Assembly: GCA_963677785.2 (NCBI GenBank)
Contig: CAXXDH010000003.1
Location: 3,596,001 to 3,660,000, forward strand
Direction of reading: 5' to 3'
DNA: 64,000 nucleotides
DNA from: G963665495 sp963677785
Lineage (GTDB): Bacteria; Desulfobacterota; Desulfovibrionia; Desulfovibrionales; Desulfovibrionaceae
The notes below the pieces were generated by a model, which saw nothing but the letters and a program-made list of their open reading frames with translations, ran no database searches and had not been told where the DNA came from. The position numbers and the translations under genes are program-made. Positions 1 through 8,398 of this stretch are shown one piece after another; position 1 is the stretch's first letter, and the number at the start of each line of letters is the position of its first letter.

Positions 1-873
1 GCCGGCCAGCCTGCCCAAAAACAGGTCCTGCGCTTCGACATAGTTCAGATTCAGTTCGAAGTGCTTTTTAAGATACCCGATGACTTCCTCGCCCTCGTTG
101 AGGCGCATCAAACCGTTGTCCACGAAAATGCAGTGCAGTTTGTTTCCCAGGGCTTTGTGCAGCAGCACGGCGGCGACGGTGGAATCAATTCCGCCGGAAA
201 GAGCGCAGACCACATGCCGGTCGCCGACTTGTTCCTTGACCTGTTTCAACGCGCTCTCGACAAACGAGGACATGGTCCAGGTGCTCTTCAGCCCGCAGAC
301 ATGAAACAGGAAATTATGCAGCATAAGCTCGCCGTCGTCCGTATGGGCGACTTCCGGATGAAACTGCAGGGCGTAGATTTTCTTCTTATCGTCGCCCATG
401 GCCGCGACCTGCAGGCTCCGGGTTTTGGCGAGCACTGCAAAACCAGGCGGAGGAGTCAGCACATGGTCGCCGTGAGACATCCAGACCGTATGCTTGTTTT
501 CCAGTTTCAACCCTTCCCAGATGGGACTCTGAGCGCAGATTTCCAGTTCGGCGCGACCGTATTCCCGGTCTTCCGAGCGGGAAATGCTGCCGCCGAGGTT
601 GTGGGCCAGAAGCTGCATGCCGTAGCAAATTCCAAGAATCGGCAGTCCGAGCTCAAGGATGCCCGGTTCGAATTGCGGGGCGTCAGGATCGTTGACGCTG
701 GACGGCCCGCCCGAAAGGATCAGGGCCGAAGCGTTCAAGGCTTTCAGTTCGTCCAGCCCGATGGTGCAGGGGTGGATTTCCGAATATACACCGGCCTCGC
801 GTACGCGTCGTGCGATAAGCTGGGTCACCTGCGAGCCGTAATCAATGATCACGACTTTCTGTACTAACTCCAT
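1..873 (-). CDS. guaA: GMP synthase (glutamine-hydrolysing), N-terminal part, cut by window edge
   Basis: Cytoplasmic enzyme that converts XMP to GMP using ammonia from glutamine. Reading leftwards from ATG at 873, the translation shows a class I glutamine amidotransferase domain (about residues 1-200) with the nucleophile Cys in GICYGMQ and the His/Glu pair in ALQFHPEV. The ATP-pyrophosphatase motif SGGIDST follows, opening the synthetase domain. About 290 residues are present and the rest lies left of base 1. The start has a good ribosome site (GAGGAG, 5 nt before ATG). It begins 20 nt after guaB ends, so the two are almost certainly cotranscribed. Confidence 0.97.
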   Translation of the reverse strand, partial: MELVQKVVIIDYGSQVTQLIARRVREAGVYSEIHPCTIGLDELKALNASALILSGGPSSVNDPDAPQFEPGILELGLPILGICYGMQLLAHNLGGSISRSEDREYGRAELEICAQSPIWEGLKLENKHTVWMSHGDHVLTPPPGFAVLAKTRSLQVAAMGDDKKKIYALQFHPEVAHTDDGELMLHNFLFHVCGLKSTWTMSSFVESALKQVKEQVGDRHVVCALSGGIDSTVAAVLLHKALGNKLHCIFVDNGLMRLNEGEEVIGYLKKHFELNLNYVEAQDLFLGRLAG

Positions 874-893
874 AACTGCTCCTCAGGACAAAC

Positions 894-2357
894 CTAGTAG
901 TTTTCAACCCGGTAGTTGGGGGCTTCTTTGGTAATGATGACGTCGTGGACGTGGCTTTCGCGCAGTCCGGCCGGGGTGATTTCCACAAACTGGGCCTTTT
1001 CTTTGAGCTCCGGTACGGTTTTGCATCCGGTGTAGCCCATGCCGGAACGCAGACCGCCCGTGAGCTGGTAGATGCTGTCCTGTACGGGCCCTTTATACGG
1101 AACGCGGCCCACGATGCCCTCGGGCACGAGTTTGCTGCCTTCCTGTTCGTCCTGGAAATAGCGGTCTTTGCTGCCGTCTTTCATGGCGTCGATGGAGCCC
1201 ATGCCGCGATAGATTTTGTAACGGCGGCCCTGGTATAGAATGGTTTCGCCGGGGCTTTCGTCCGTACCGGCGAACAGACTGCCGATCATGACGGAGTCGC
1301 CGCCTGCGGCCAGCGCCTTGACGACGTCGCCCGAGAATTTAACCCCCCCGTCGGCGATAATGCAGCGGTCCAGTTCTTTGGCCGCGCGGGATGCTTCCAT
1401 GATCGCCGATACCTGTGGCACGCCCACGCCCGCCACAATACGGGTGGTGCAGATGGAGCCCGGTCCGATTCCGACTTTGACCGTGTCGGCTCCGGCTTCC
1501 AGAATGGCGCGCGCGCCTTCATAGGTGCCGATGTTGCCGGCAACCAGCTGGCATTTCGGAAAGGTTGTCCGAATGTTGTGGATGGATTCCAGGATATTTT
1601 TTGAATGGCCGTGGGCCGAATCGATGACCAGAAAGTCCGCTCCGGCTTTAAGCAGGGCGTCCGCCCGTTCCACTGCGCTGCTGCCCACGCCGATGGCCGC
1701 GCCCACGCGCAGACGGCCGGCATCGTCCTTGCAAGCGTTGGGGTATTTTCTGATTTTTTCAATGTCCTTGATGGTCAGCAGGCCGCACAACTTGTTATTG
1801 TCATCCACCACCAGGAGTTTTTCAATGCGGTTTTCATGCAGGTGGCGCTTGGCCTGTTCCAGGGTGGTGCCGATGGGCACGGTGACCAGCCCCTCGCTGG
1901 TCATGACATCGCTGACCAGAGTGCTCATCTCCGAGACGAAACGGACGTCGCGGTTGGTGAGGATGCCCACCAGCTGACCGTCCTTGACCACCGGCAATCC
2001 GGAGATGCGGTATTCGGCCATGACTTCCAGGGCATCGCCCACGGACATGTCCGGTTCGATGGTTACCGGATCGACGATCATGCCGCTTTCTGATTTTTTG
2101 ACTTTTTCCACCTCGATACGCTGGCGTTCGATGGACATGTTTTTGTGAATGACGCCCGCGCCGCCGCTTCTGGCGAGAGAAATGGCCAGACGCGATTCGG
2201 TGACGGTGTCCATGGCCGCGCTGACCAGGGGGATATTGAGTTGCAACGAACGAGTCAGATACGTGCTCACGTCCACATCATTGGGGTGCGTGTCCGAAAA
2301 AGCGGGTAACAGCAGGACGTCGTCAAAGGTCCAGCCTTTTCCGATTACTTTGTCCAT
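894..2357 (-). CDS. guaB: Inosine-5'-monophosphate dehydrogenase
   Basis: NAD-dependent oxidation of IMP to XMP, the committed step of guanine nucleotide synthesis. The 487 residues are full length for the family. The catalytic loop GPGSICTTR (nucleophile Cys about 303) lies in a TIM barrel, and a pair of CBS domains is inserted at about residues 93-205. The flap and C-terminal barrel follow normally. The start at 2357 is preceded by AAGGAG at 6 nt. The gene starts only 23 nt after livF stops, with no visible terminator between them, so guaBA may be expressed from the liv transcript. Confidence 0.98.
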   Translation of the reverse strand: MDKVIGKGWTFDDVLLLPAFSDTHPNDVDVSTYLTRSLQLNIPLVSAAMDTVTESRLAISLARSGGAGVIHKNMSIERQRIEVEKVKKSESGMIVDPVTIEPDMSVGDALEVMAEYRISGLPVVKDGQLVGILTNRDVRFVSEMSTLVSDVMTSEGLVTVPIGTTLEQAKRHLHENRIEKLLVVDDNNKLCGLLTIKDIEKIRKYPNACKDDAGRLRVGAAIGVGSSAVERADALLKAGADFLVIDSAHGHSKNILESIHNIRTTFPKCQLVAGNIGTYEGARAILEAGADTVKVGIGPGSICTTRIVAGVGVPQVSAIMEASRAAKELDRCIIADGGVKFSGDVVKALAAGGDSVMIGSLFAGTDESPGETILYQGRRYKIYRGMGSIDAMKDGSKDRYFQDEQEGSKLVPEGIVGRVPYKGPVQDSIYQLTGGLRSGMGYTGCKTVPELKEKAQFVEITPAGLRESHVHDVIITKEAPNYRVENY

Positions 2358-2380
2358 GGCGCTCTCCTTGACTATAACTA

Positions 2381-3088
2381 TTAATCAAGTCCGAGATAGG
2401 CTGCTCGGACCTGAGGGTTGGAAATAAGCTCCTTGGAGGAGCCTTCGAGGATGATTTGCCCCGTAGCGAGTACGTAACCGCGATGCGAAATGCTCAGCGC
2501 CATCTGTGCGTTCTGCTCCACGAGCATGACAGTGGTGCCTTGGCGGTTGATCTCCTGGATGACCTCGAAGATGTTTTCTACAACAATGGGCGCAAGGCCC
2601 AGGGACGGCTCGTCCAATAGTAACAGACTCGGCCTGGCCATAATAGCCCGGCCGATGGCGAGCATCTGCTGTTCGCCCCCGGAAAGCGTGCCTCCGGCCT
2701 GTTTGCGGCGTTCCTTCAGAATGGGAAACAGTTCATAGACGCGTTCCTCATCATTGACAAGCTCTTCTTTATCCTTGCGGATATAAGCGCCCATCATGAG
2801 ATTTTCCCGTACCGTGAGGCGTGGAAAAATCATTCGCCCTTCCGGAACCTGGGTTATGCCGCGTTTGACGATTTTGTCCGTTGAAAGTTTGGTAATATTT
2901 TTTCCGCGAAAAATGATTTCGCCCTGTTTGGGGCGCAAGACGCCGGACATGGTCATCAGGGTGGTGGATTTGCCTGCTCCGTTGGCGCCGATCAGGCAGA
3001 CGATTTCTCTCTCCCGGATCGCTAGCGAGACTCCCTTGAGGGCATGAATGCCGCCGTAATAGGTGTGAATATCATGTATTTCAAGCAT
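2381..3088 (-). CDS. livF: Branched-chain amino acid ABC transporter ATPase LivF
   Basis: One of two ATPases energising a branched-chain amino acid (HAAT family) importer at the inner membrane face. Walker A GANGAGKST, ABC signature LSGGEQQ and Walker B LLLLDEPS are all present, and the 235-residue length is typical for LivF. I start it at ATG 3088 (MLEIHDI) rather than at an in-frame ATG 33 nt upstream, because the shorter form matches the family N-terminus. The start lies inside the end of livG (8 nt overlap), which implies translational coupling. Confidence 0.95.
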   Translation of the reverse strand: MLEIHDIHTYYGGIHALKGVSLAIREREIVCLIGANGAGKSTTLMTMSGVLRPKQGEIIFRGKNITKLSTDKIVKRGITQVPEGRMIFPRLTVRENLMMGAYIRKDKEELVNDEERVYELFPILKERRKQAGGTLSGGEQQMLAIGRAIMARPSLLLLDEPSLGLAPIVVENIFEVIQEINRQGTTVMLVEQNAQMALSISHRGYVLATGQIILEGSSKELISNPQVRAAYLGLD

Positions 3089-3869
3089 TGGCCGCGGCTC
3101 CCCTGCCAAGATAGGCCTCAATTACGCGCGGATCGTCTTTAATCTCCTGGGGCGTTCCGTCGGCGATCTTTTCACCGTGGTCCAGCACAACAATCTGCTG
3201 ACAGATTTTCATGACCAGCTTCATGTCGTGTTCGATCAGAATGACCGTGACGCCCTCGTTGAGAATGGCATGGATCAAAGTGTCCAGTTCGCGCGTTTCC
3301 GTGGGGTTCATTCCGGCCGCGGGTTCGTCCAGCAGCAGAATGCGCGGCTCGGTGGCCAGGGCCCGGGCTATTTCCAGACGCCGCTGGTCCCCGTAGGGCA
3401 GGCTGGAAGCCTGGCTGAAGGCCTGTTTGTCGAGCCCAACGAATTTGAGCCAGCGCATGGCATCGTCCACGATTTTGGCTTCTTCCGCTTTCTGGGGTTT
3501 GGTGCGGAAGATCGCTCCCATAACACCGCAATTGGCCCGGACATGCCGTCCGATACGAACGTTGTCCAGCACGGTCAGCTCTGTGAAAAGCCTGATGTTT
3601 TGAAAAGTCCGCGCAATGCCGAGTTTGACCATTGTTTCGGGTTTGCGTCCGTTTACCCGCGCGGCAGGGCCTTTGTCGCCGAACATGATGTCGCCGGTGG
3701 TAGGTTTATAGACCCCGGTGATGCAGTTGAACATGGTGGTTTTTCCGGCGCCGTTGGGGCCGATAAGACCGAAGATGGACCCGGATTCCACCTGAAAGCT
3801 GACATCATGGATGGCCATGAGTCCGCCGAAACGTTTTGAAAGTCCTTTTAGTTCAAGAATGGTAGCCAT
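3081..3869 (-). CDS. livG: Branched-chain amino acid ABC transporter ATPase LivG
   Basis: Second ATPase of the branched-chain amino acid importer. The 262 residues carry Walker A GPNGAGKTT, the Q-loop, a signature region and Walker B RILLLDEPAAGMNP. The last resembles the PAAGLNP signature common in LivG, and the length is normal. It lies 10 nt downstream of livM and overlaps livF by 8 nt. The alanine-rich tail GRGAAANA carries the livF start. The pairing with LivF and two permeases makes the assignment secure; the exact substrate (Leu/Ile/Val or another amide) cannot be read from the sequence. Confidence 0.95.
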   Translation of the reverse strand: MATILELKGLSKRFGGLMAIHDVSFQVESGSIFGLIGPNGAGKTTMFNCITGVYKPTTGDIMFGDKGPAARVNGRKPETMVKLGIARTFQNIRLFTELTVLDNVRIGRHVRANCGVMGAIFRTKPQKAEEAKIVDDAMRWLKFVGLDKQAFSQASSLPYGDQRRLEIARALATEPRILLLDEPAAGMNPTETRELDTLIHAILNEGVTVILIEHDMKLVMKICQQIVVLDHGEKIADGTPQEIKDDPRVIEAYLGRGAAANA

Positions 3870-3879
3870 GATACACTAA

Positions 3880-4953
3880 TTACTCAGGTTGACTTTGCGT
3901 ATGGTTCATGCTGTCCGGTCCGTCGTTTTCAAGCTGCTTGCGCAGAGCGACCAGGATCGGATTCTTTTCCGCAACCGAAGCGATTTTGGGAATGAACCCG
4001 TTGGGTTTGAAACGCATGATCAGGATCATGATCAGTCCGTAGGCCAGAAAACGCGTTTCCGTGGGCAGATTGAACAGCGGCAGAACCGAACGCAGGATTT
4101 CGCCCAGGGCAATGAGCACGGCCGCGCCGACAAGCGCACCGGTGATATTGCCCAGACCGCCCAGGACAACCATACACAAAACAAGAAACGATTCCCAGAA
4201 TTTGAACATGTCCGGTGACAGAAACAGGGTCCAGCGGGCGAAAAACGAACCTGCTACGGCGCCGATGGCCGCGCTGATGGCAAAGGCGATGACCTTGGAC
4301 TGCAGGATATTGATGCCGCAGCAGGCCGCCGCCATGGGGTCGGCCCGCAGGGCGAACCAGGCCCGCCCGAGTCGCGAATCTTCCAGCCGCCGCATCACCA
4401 GGTACACCACCAGCACCATGATTAGCGCCAGGTAGTAGTAGGGCGTTTCGCCGTCGAATTCGTAATACCAATCCCAGTCAGGATTCAGCATGGTGGAGAG
4501 CCAGCTGAAATCAAAGTTGATCGGATCAATGCCCGGCAGCCCGAGAGGGCCGCGTGTGAGCCAGATTTCATTGGTCAGGAACAGCACCACGAGCTCGGAA
4601 AAACCAAAAGTTACAATGGCGAAATAATCGCCCGTGAGCCGTAGTGTGGGCGCACCGAGCAACACGCCCCAGATGGCGCCGTTGAAGGCGGCGAGAATGG
4701 TGATCCAGACGAAATTCATGCCGAAGTGAATGGTCAGCAACCCGGCGGTATAGGCGCCGATGCCGTAGAACCCCACATACCCCAGATCCAGCAACCCGCA
4801 GAATCCGGGCACAATGTTCAGCCCCATGGCCAGCACCATGTAGACCATGATCAGGATCAGGACATGCAACACGTAATCGTTGGCCACCGGGGTGAAGGGA
4901 AAGAGCAGCACCACCGCGGCCGCCAGAAATAGAAAGGACTTGATCTTACTCAT
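3880..4953 (-). CDS. livM: Branched-chain amino acid ABC transporter permease LivM
   Basis: Inner-membrane permease of the HAAT importer. The 357-residue protein has about eight to ten hydrophobic segments and the LivM-type glycine-rich N-terminus (MGLNIVPGFCGLLDLGYVGFYGIGAY). The cytoplasmic coupling segment is SRLGRAWFALRADPMAA, and VLGGLGNITGALVG lies near the C-terminus. A short polar tail rich in Gln/Asn follows the last membrane span. It sits between livH (111 nt upstream, with an inverted repeat at 5023-5052) and livG (10 nt downstream). Confidence 0.95.
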   Translation of the reverse strand: MSKIKSFLFLAAAVVLLFPFTPVANDYVLHVLILIMVYMVLAMGLNIVPGFCGLLDLGYVGFYGIGAYTAGLLTIHFGMNFVWITILAAFNGAIWGVLLGAPTLRLTGDYFAIVTFGFSELVVLFLTNEIWLTRGPLGLPGIDPINFDFSWLSTMLNPDWDWYYEFDGETPYYYLALIMVLVVYLVMRRLEDSRLGRAWFALRADPMAAACCGINILQSKVIAFAISAAIGAVAGSFFARWTLFLSPDMFKFWESFLVLCMVVLGGLGNITGALVGAAVLIALGEILRSVLPLFNLPTETRFLAYGLIMILIMRFKPNGFIPKIASVAEKNPILVALRKQLENDGPDSMNHTQSQPE

Positions 4954-5064
4954 GATTCAGTATTGTTCGCAACGGTTGTATGTATCCCCTGTTCTTCCAG
5001 TCAAAAAATACGAAAAGGGGGTGGGGAAACTCTTTTTCGGAAACGATTCCCCTTGAAAATTTTC

Positions 5065-5952
5065 TCAGGCCTTGTCCACCATGGCCTTGCCCAGCAAACC
5101 GGATGGCCGGAAGATGATCACGGCGATCATCACGGCATAGGCCACGCCGTCGCGGTAGAGCGAGGAGACATAGCCCGCGCCCAGGGCTTCGGCGATGCCC
5201 AGCACAATGCCGCCCATCATGGCTCCGGGTACGGATCCGATGCCCCCGAGAACGGCGGCGGCAAAGGCCTTGACTCCGGCAACATAGCCCATGGTGGGAT
5301 AAATAGTGTTGTAATAGACGGCGACCAGAATGCCCGCGATGGCTCCCATGGCCGACCCCAGGGCAAAGGTGAAGGATATCACCCGGTCCACGTTGATGCC
5401 CATGAGCTGGCTGCAGGTCCGGTTTTGCGAAAGCGCCCGCATGGCAATGCCGATCTTGGTCCGCTTGATGATCAGGTTCAGCCCGATCATCATGGAGAAG
5501 GTGATGCCGAAAATAAAAACGTGCATCCAGGTCAGGGTCACGTTGCCCATTGTGAAGGCCGTATCTTTCAGATAGGCGGGCACGGCTTCCTGGACAAAGG
5601 GCTGCGGGCGGCTGCCCCAGATGACCAGCGCCAGGTTCTGGAGAAATATGGACATGCCTATGGCCGTGATCAACGCGGCGAGCCGGTGCGCGTTGCGCAA
5701 CGGACGATAGGCTATGTAGTCGATGAGGATGCCCAGGACGGCGCAGCAGAGCATGGCGAGCAAAATGGCGGGGTAAAAACCGAGTCCCAGGGATGAAATG
5801 AACGTAACGCAGAAAAAGGCGCCCAGCATGTAGATCTCGCCGTGAGCGAAGTTGATGAGTTCGATGACTCCGTACACCATGGTGTAGCCGACGGCGATGA
5901 GGGCGTAGATGACTCCTAGGGTGAGTCCGTTGATAAGTTGTTGCTCAAACAA
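5065..5952 (-). CDS. livH: Branched-chain amino acid ABC transporter permease LivH
   Basis: Inner-membrane permease partner of LivM. The 295 residues are highly hydrophobic, with the LivH hallmarks GLTLGVIYALIAVGYTMVYG at the N-terminus and NFAHGEIYMLGAF in the first loop. The coupling helix RTKIGIAMRALSQNR and AAVLGGIGSVPGAMMGG lie towards the end. Between this gene and the upstream binding-protein gene is a 12-bp-stem hairpin (6018-6046) that probably lets only part of the transcription through. Confidence 0.95.
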   Translation of the reverse strand: MFEQQLINGLTLGVIYALIAVGYTMVYGVIELINFAHGEIYMLGAFFCVTFISSLGLGFYPAILLAMLCCAVLGILIDYIAYRPLRNAHRLAALITAIGMSIFLQNLALVIWGSRPQPFVQEAVPAYLKDTAFTMGNVTLTWMHVFIFGITFSMMIGLNLIIKRTKIGIAMRALSQNRTCSQLMGINVDRVISFTFALGSAMGAIAGILVAVYYNTIYPTMGYVAGVKAFAAAVLGGIGSVPGAMMGGIVLGIAEALGAGYVSSLYRDGVAYAVMIAVIIFRPSGLLGKAMVDKA

Positions 5953-6017
5953 GATCTGTTACCTGCGTTTTCTGGCGGGCGGAAGGGTAATTCCGCAGCC
6001 GGTCTGTAAATGTAAAG

Positions 6018-6046
6018 AAACAGGCTGGAAGTGATCCAGCCTGTTT
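6018..6046 (-). terminator. Hairpin between livK and livH (attenuating terminator or mRNA stabiliser)
   Basis: A perfect inverted repeat, AAACAGGCTGGA and TCCAGCCTGTTT with a 5-nt loop, sits between the end of the binding-protein gene and the start of livH. On the transcribed (minus) strand the 3' arm ends in TTT and is followed by a T-rich but interrupted tract. This suggests a partial terminator or a 3'-end stabilising structure, a common way to make more binding protein than permease. Confidence 0.7.
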
Positions 6047-6075
6047 CGTGATTCTCTCTGTTTTCTCTCCGTGCC

Positions 6076-7221
6076 CTAGTTCATCTGTTTGGCTGCCGGA
6101 GTAAACTTCCCGTCTTTAACCATTTTGACGAATGCCGGTTTTTGCGGATCGCCGTTTTCGTCGAAGTAGGTCACGCCGGAGATGCCCTGGTAGCCATTTT
6201 CCGGCGAATTGATGGCGGCCAGGCAGTCGCGGATTTTGGCGCGGTCCGGGCCGACTTCTTCGATGCACTGGACAACGATGCCGGCTGCGTCAAAGGCGTT
6301 GACGCTCATGTAGTCGGAATCGCGCTGGTATTTGACCTTGAACTTTTCAAGGAATTTTTTGGCCGCGGGATTGGCGATTTCAGCCAGGAACGGTGTGGTC
6401 AGATAAGTGTTCTCGGCGTTTTCCTTGGCGAGATTGATGTAGTCCGCGTTGTCCAGGCCGTCAGCGCCCATTTTCGGGATGTTCATGCCGAGCTTGGCTG
6501 CCTGGTTGGCGATGAGCGCGCCTTCATTGTAGTAGCCGCTGATGAACAGGCCGTCGGGGTTGTTGCCCTTGAGGGCGGTCAGCTGCGGCGTGAAGTCAGT
6601 GGTGCCTTTGACGTAGGCTTCTTCGCCGGCGATGTTCAGGCCGATTTTCTTGGCCTGGGCTACGAAAGCTTCTTTCAGGCCGATGCCGTAGTCGTTGTTT
6701 TCGTAGAAAATAGCGACATTTTTCAGGCCCAGGATGTTTTTAGCGTATTTGGCCAGAAAAGCGCCTTGAAAATCGTCGCGGTACACATCGCGGAAAGACC
6801 AGACCTTGCCCTTGCGGTCTTTGTTCTTGTCGCTGATGGTCACGTTGGTGGCGGTGGGGGAAACGGCGGCGATTCCCTTGCGTACGTAATTGGGCAGCGC
6901 GGCCAGATGGGCCGAGGAGCACAAGTGGCCGACGATGGCTACGATGTCCTTGTCCTGAACTATCTTGGTGGCAACCGTGGCGGCCTCTTTGGGATCGCAC
7001 TGTTCGTCAAGGTATACGGCTTCGTATTTGTGCTTGTAGTCTCCGGCGTTGACTTCTTCGAGCTTCAGTACCACGCCGGCTTTGACGTTGTCGCCATAGG
7101 CCGCAGCCGGTCCTGTATAAGGAGAGGGTACGGCTATCTTGATGGGAGCTTCGGCAAGCGCCGCGCCCGGAACCAACAACAGGGCCAAAAGACCGCAAAA
7201 CAAAGTGTAAAACTGTTTCAC
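6076..7221 (-). CDS. livK: Branched-chain amino acid ABC transporter, periplasmic binding protein
   Basis: Periplasmic receptor of the HAAT importer. It opens with a cleavable signal peptide (basic MKQF, a hydrophobic core, then GAALAEA), cut after about residue 23, followed by IKIAVPSPYTGPAAAYG, typical of LivJ/LivK. Two cysteines, in DEQCDP and GHLCSS, can form the disulfide known in Leu/Ile/Val-binding proteins. The 381 residues are the normal length. It is transcribed first among the transporter genes and is separated from livH by a hairpin. It starts 32 nt after the small lipoprotein gene at 7254-7472. Confidence 0.95.
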   Translation of the reverse strand: MKQFYTLFCGLLALLLVPGAALAEAPIKIAVPSPYTGPAAAYGDNVKAGVVLKLEEVNAGDYKHKYEAVYLDEQCDPKEAATVATKIVQDKDIVAIVGHLCSSAHLAALPNYVRKGIAAVSPTATNVTISDKNKDRKGKVWSFRDVYRDDFQGAFLAKYAKNILGLKNVAIFYENNDYGIGLKEAFVAQAKKIGLNIAGEEAYVKGTTDFTPQLTALKGNNPDGLFISGYYNEGALIANQAAKLGMNIPKMGADGLDNADYINLAKENAENTYLTTPFLAEIANPAAKKFLEKFKVKYQRDSDYMSVNAFDAAGIVVQCIEEVGPDRAKIRDCLAAINSPENGYQGISGVTYFDENGDPQKPAFVKMVKDGKFTPAAKQMN

Positions 7222-7253
7222 GCCTGTTCTCCTTGAATTAGACGATGCTCTGC

Positions 7254-7472
7254 CTATTGAGGTTTGTCTTCGATATCAGCCTCACCGGCTTTTTTGGCTT
7301 CATCTACGTCTTCTTTGTACTCTTTCTTGGCCTGGTCCACATCCTGCTTCAGTTCTTTTTTAATCGTTTCGCCTTCTTTCTTGGCCTGGTCGTCGCCTGC
7401 GCACCCACACAAAGGCAATGCGATGATCAGACCGGCAATAAACAGCAATTTCAACCAATTAAAAGTCTTCAT
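7254..7472 (-). CDS. Small highly charged lipoprotein
   Basis: Predicted 72-residue lipoprotein of unknown function. It has a basic start (MKTFNWLK), a hydrophobic signal and a lipobox LPLCGC with the acylated Cys near residue 24. The rest is almost entirely Lys, Glu, Asp, Ala and Gln, built from loose repeats of the type DxAKKExxxD that should form an amphipathic helix or coiled coil. A strong ribosome site (GGGGAGG) precedes the ATG. It lies 32 nt upstream of livK on the same strand. It recalls short entericidin- or Lpp-like envelope peptides, but no family was recognised. Confidence 0.75.
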   Translation of the reverse strand: MKTFNWLKLLFIAGLIIALPLCGCAGDDQAKKEGETIKKELKQDVDQAKKEYKEDVDEAKKAGEADIEDKPQ

Positions 7473-7521
7473 CTCATCCTCCCCTACGCTTATGGAACAG
7501 TTATTCTGAATAAATGGGATG

Positions 7522-7540
7522 TTTCACGGACATAGTGAAA
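7522..7540. promoter_or_regulatory. Inverted repeat upstream of the lipoprotein-liv transcript
   Basis: TTTCAC and GTGAAA separated by 7 nt form a perfect inverted repeat about 50 nt upstream of the small lipoprotein start. The position suits an operator for the lipoprotein-liv-gua transcript, but no clear -35/-10 pair was recognised around it, so the role is conjecture. Confidence 0.3.
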
Positions 7541-7629
7541 TTTCCTACAATAAACTGGCTAGGTATGCCACGCCTCTACAATCCTGTCAAATCCAACCTT
7601 GGCTGAAAAAAAGCAACTGTCCGAAATGG

Positions 7630-8271
7630 TTAGTTGTTTTTTGTGGCCTTTCCGTGCGCCTCTCTGTCCTTCTGAGAGTCAAGCGCAGCCAGTTCGGACT
7701 GGGCATTTTTCTTTACCTCGGCTGTCGCCTTGGGCGAGCCCGCTGCTTGCTGCAGAAGCGCGCGCGCCTGGTCGGGTTTGTTCAGAAAACGGCCGTATAT
7801 CAATCCCAGATTGAACTGGGCGATGGCGCTGTCCGGCTCGATTGCCAGAATCTGCTGGAAGGTTTGCGCGGCTTCCGCGTATTGCTGCTTTTGGAACTGG
7901 GTCAGGGCGAAATGATGCAGCGTACGCAGATCCCCTGGTTTGGCCACCAGAGCGCGGGTCAGAAAGGTTTGCGCATTGTCCCAGTCCTGGCTGCTCATGA
8001 AGAATTCGGCCAGCTGCAGCAGCAGGTCCGGATCATTGGGCTTATCGCCCAGCTGGCGCATCAGTTTGCCCACCTGGCCCATCTGGTCGCCGCCCATGCC
8101 TTGGCCGCCCATGGCCGAACGCGGCATCTGGCGGATCTTCAGACCGGGCTTGTCCATCCGAAACAGAAAGGACACGGCCAGCATCACCACCAGGCTCGCT
8201 CCCAGGAGTACTATCACATACCGTTGCGGCGCGTTGTTCTGCTCCGCGCCGGGGTTAGTCGCGTTCGCCAT
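7630..8271 (-). CDS. Membrane-anchored TPR protein of the cytochrome c maturation cluster (CcmI/CycH-like)
   Basis: 213-residue protein with one N-terminal membrane span (about residues 17-38), a Met/Gly-rich linker and a C-terminal block of TPR repeats (about 75-200, with alternating W/L/F-x-A positions). In System I, TPR proteins such as CcmI/NrfG hold apocytochrome for haem attachment. This shape and its place at the end of the ccm operon suggest the same job. It starts inside ccmD (17 nt overlap). It is shorter than CcmI, so an independent TPR adaptor is the alternative. Confidence 0.75.
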   Translation of the reverse strand: MANATNPGAEQNNAPQRYVIVLLGASLVVMLAVSFLFRMDKPGLKIRQMPRSAMGGQGMGGDQMGQVGKLMRQLGDKPNDPDLLLQLAEFFMSSQDWDNAQTFLTRALVAKPGDLRTLHHFALTQFQKQQYAEAAQTFQQILAIEPDSAIAQFNLGLIYGRFLNKPDQARALLQQAAGSPKATAEVKKNAQSELAALDSQKDREAHGKATKNN

Positions 8272-8398
8272 GCAGCATCTCCAGTTGTTTCAGTCGCGTT
8301 TGCAGACCGTGCTGCTTTTTGGCCATAAAGACAAGATAGGCGCCCATGCCGATCCAGATGGCGATATTTGCCGCCAGAAGATAAGTTGTCGCGTTCAA
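8255..8398 (-). CDS. ccmD: Haem exporter accessory protein CcmD
   Basis: A 47-residue single-span membrane protein. CcmD joins CcmC and CcmE in the inner membrane and helps release holo-CcmE. The translation has a short N-terminus, one span (about residues 6-25, ending in GAYLVFMAKK) and a basic/coiled cytoplasmic tail, the standard CcmD plan. It most probably starts at TTG 8398, because AAGGAG lies 6 nt upstream and the TTG overlaps the ccmC stop (TTGA). The end overlaps the next gene by 17 nt. Confidence 0.85.
   Translation of the reverse strand: MNATTYLLAANIAIWIGMGAYLVFMAKKQHGLQTRLKQLEMLHGERD

Noticed and set aside
4963..5796. 277-codon plus-strand frame opposite livH
   Set aside because: Antisense shadow: His/Gly/Gln-rich with no domain, no ribosome site, and the opposite strand is a clear permease.
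6142..7236. 364-codon plus-strand frame opposite livK
   Set aside because: Valine/phenylalanine-rich reverse of a binding-protein gene with a secure signal peptide and family match.
7560..7585. TGGCAT...GCC sequence resembling a sigma54 promoter upstream of the small lipoprotein
   Set aside because: The GG and GC dinucleotides are 10 nt apart instead of the required 12, so it does not match.
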